Shown: piece after piece, positions 5,296-5,328 of the stretch
Numbering within the stretch: position 1 is the first letter of the stretch
Layout of the letters: each line of letters opens with the position of its first letter
Assembly (NCBI GenBank): GCA_900771165.1
Contig: CAAGMX010000019.1
Coordinates: 1-5,328, forward strand
Source: Victivallales bacterium
GTDB taxonomy: Bacteria; Verrucomicrobiota; Lentisphaeria; Oligosphaerales; Oligosphaeraceae
Reading direction: 5' to 3'
DNA: 5,328 nucleotides
Made by a program: the position numbers and the translations under genes
Notes under the pieces: model-generated
What the model saw: only the letters and a program-made list of their open reading frames with translations
Database searches by the model: none
Told to the model about the DNA's origin: nothing

Positions 5296-5328
5296 AGATC
5301 GGAAGAGCACACGTCTGAACTCCAGTCA
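5296..5328 (+). other. Illumina TruSeq adapter sequence (artefact)
   Basis: The last 33 bases, beginning AGATCGGAAGAGC and ending CTCCAGTCA, are the standard Illumina TruSeq read-1 adapter with no mismatch to the sequence as I know it. It starts exactly where similarity to endonuclease IV stops. It is untrimmed read-through carried into the assembly, not genomic DNA. Its reverse strand gives the false N-termini MLFRS and MCSSDL in gene predictions. Confidence 0.98.

Overview
This is a 5.3 kb fragment of a GC-rich bacterial chromosome, and it looks like a draft or metagenomic contig. It carries ordinary housekeeping and metabolic genes. There is no phage, transposon, CRISPR array, rRNA or tRNA. 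Codon choice is strongly biased to G/C in the third position. The anaerobe-associated GCAxxG-type cysteine protein and the SDR-type D-mannonate oxidoreductase fit an anaerobic, probably gut-associated lineage. The AraC fragment resembles regulators I associate with Verrucomicrobiota/Lentisphaerae, but Clostridia cannot be excluded from this sequence alone, so the phylum is left open.

Layout, left to right: the C-terminal end of an AraC-family regulator (+, cut by the left edge) converges with a TatD-family metal-dependent hydrolase (-), and their stop codons overlap by 4 bp. The TatD gene diverges, with only 39 bp between start codons, from a small cysteine-rich GCAxxG-type protein (+). After a 157 bp gap come smpB (trans-translation) and queA (queuosine synthesis) on the + strand, 25 bp apart and probably co-transcribed. 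Three genes then lie on the - strand. They are an XRE-type helix-turn-helix protein whose 3' end overlaps the 3' end of queA by 62 bp, an SDR oxidoreductase of the D-mannonate oxidoreductase type, and the C-terminal five-sixths of endonuclease IV (nfo).

The right edge is not biological. The last 33 bases (5296-5328) are the standard Illumina TruSeq adapter, which truncates nfo and creates false N-termini in gene calls there.

The genes do not form one pathway. smpB and queA both concern translation (ribosome rescue and tRNA modification). The SDR probably belongs to hexuronate use, nfo to base-excision repair, and TatD to nuclease/hydrolase activity. The only unusual architecture is the queA/HTH convergent overlap, combined with a + strand intrinsic terminator-like hairpin placed beyond the HTH gene. 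This suggests long antisense transcription across that regulator. I found no convincing undescribed system.
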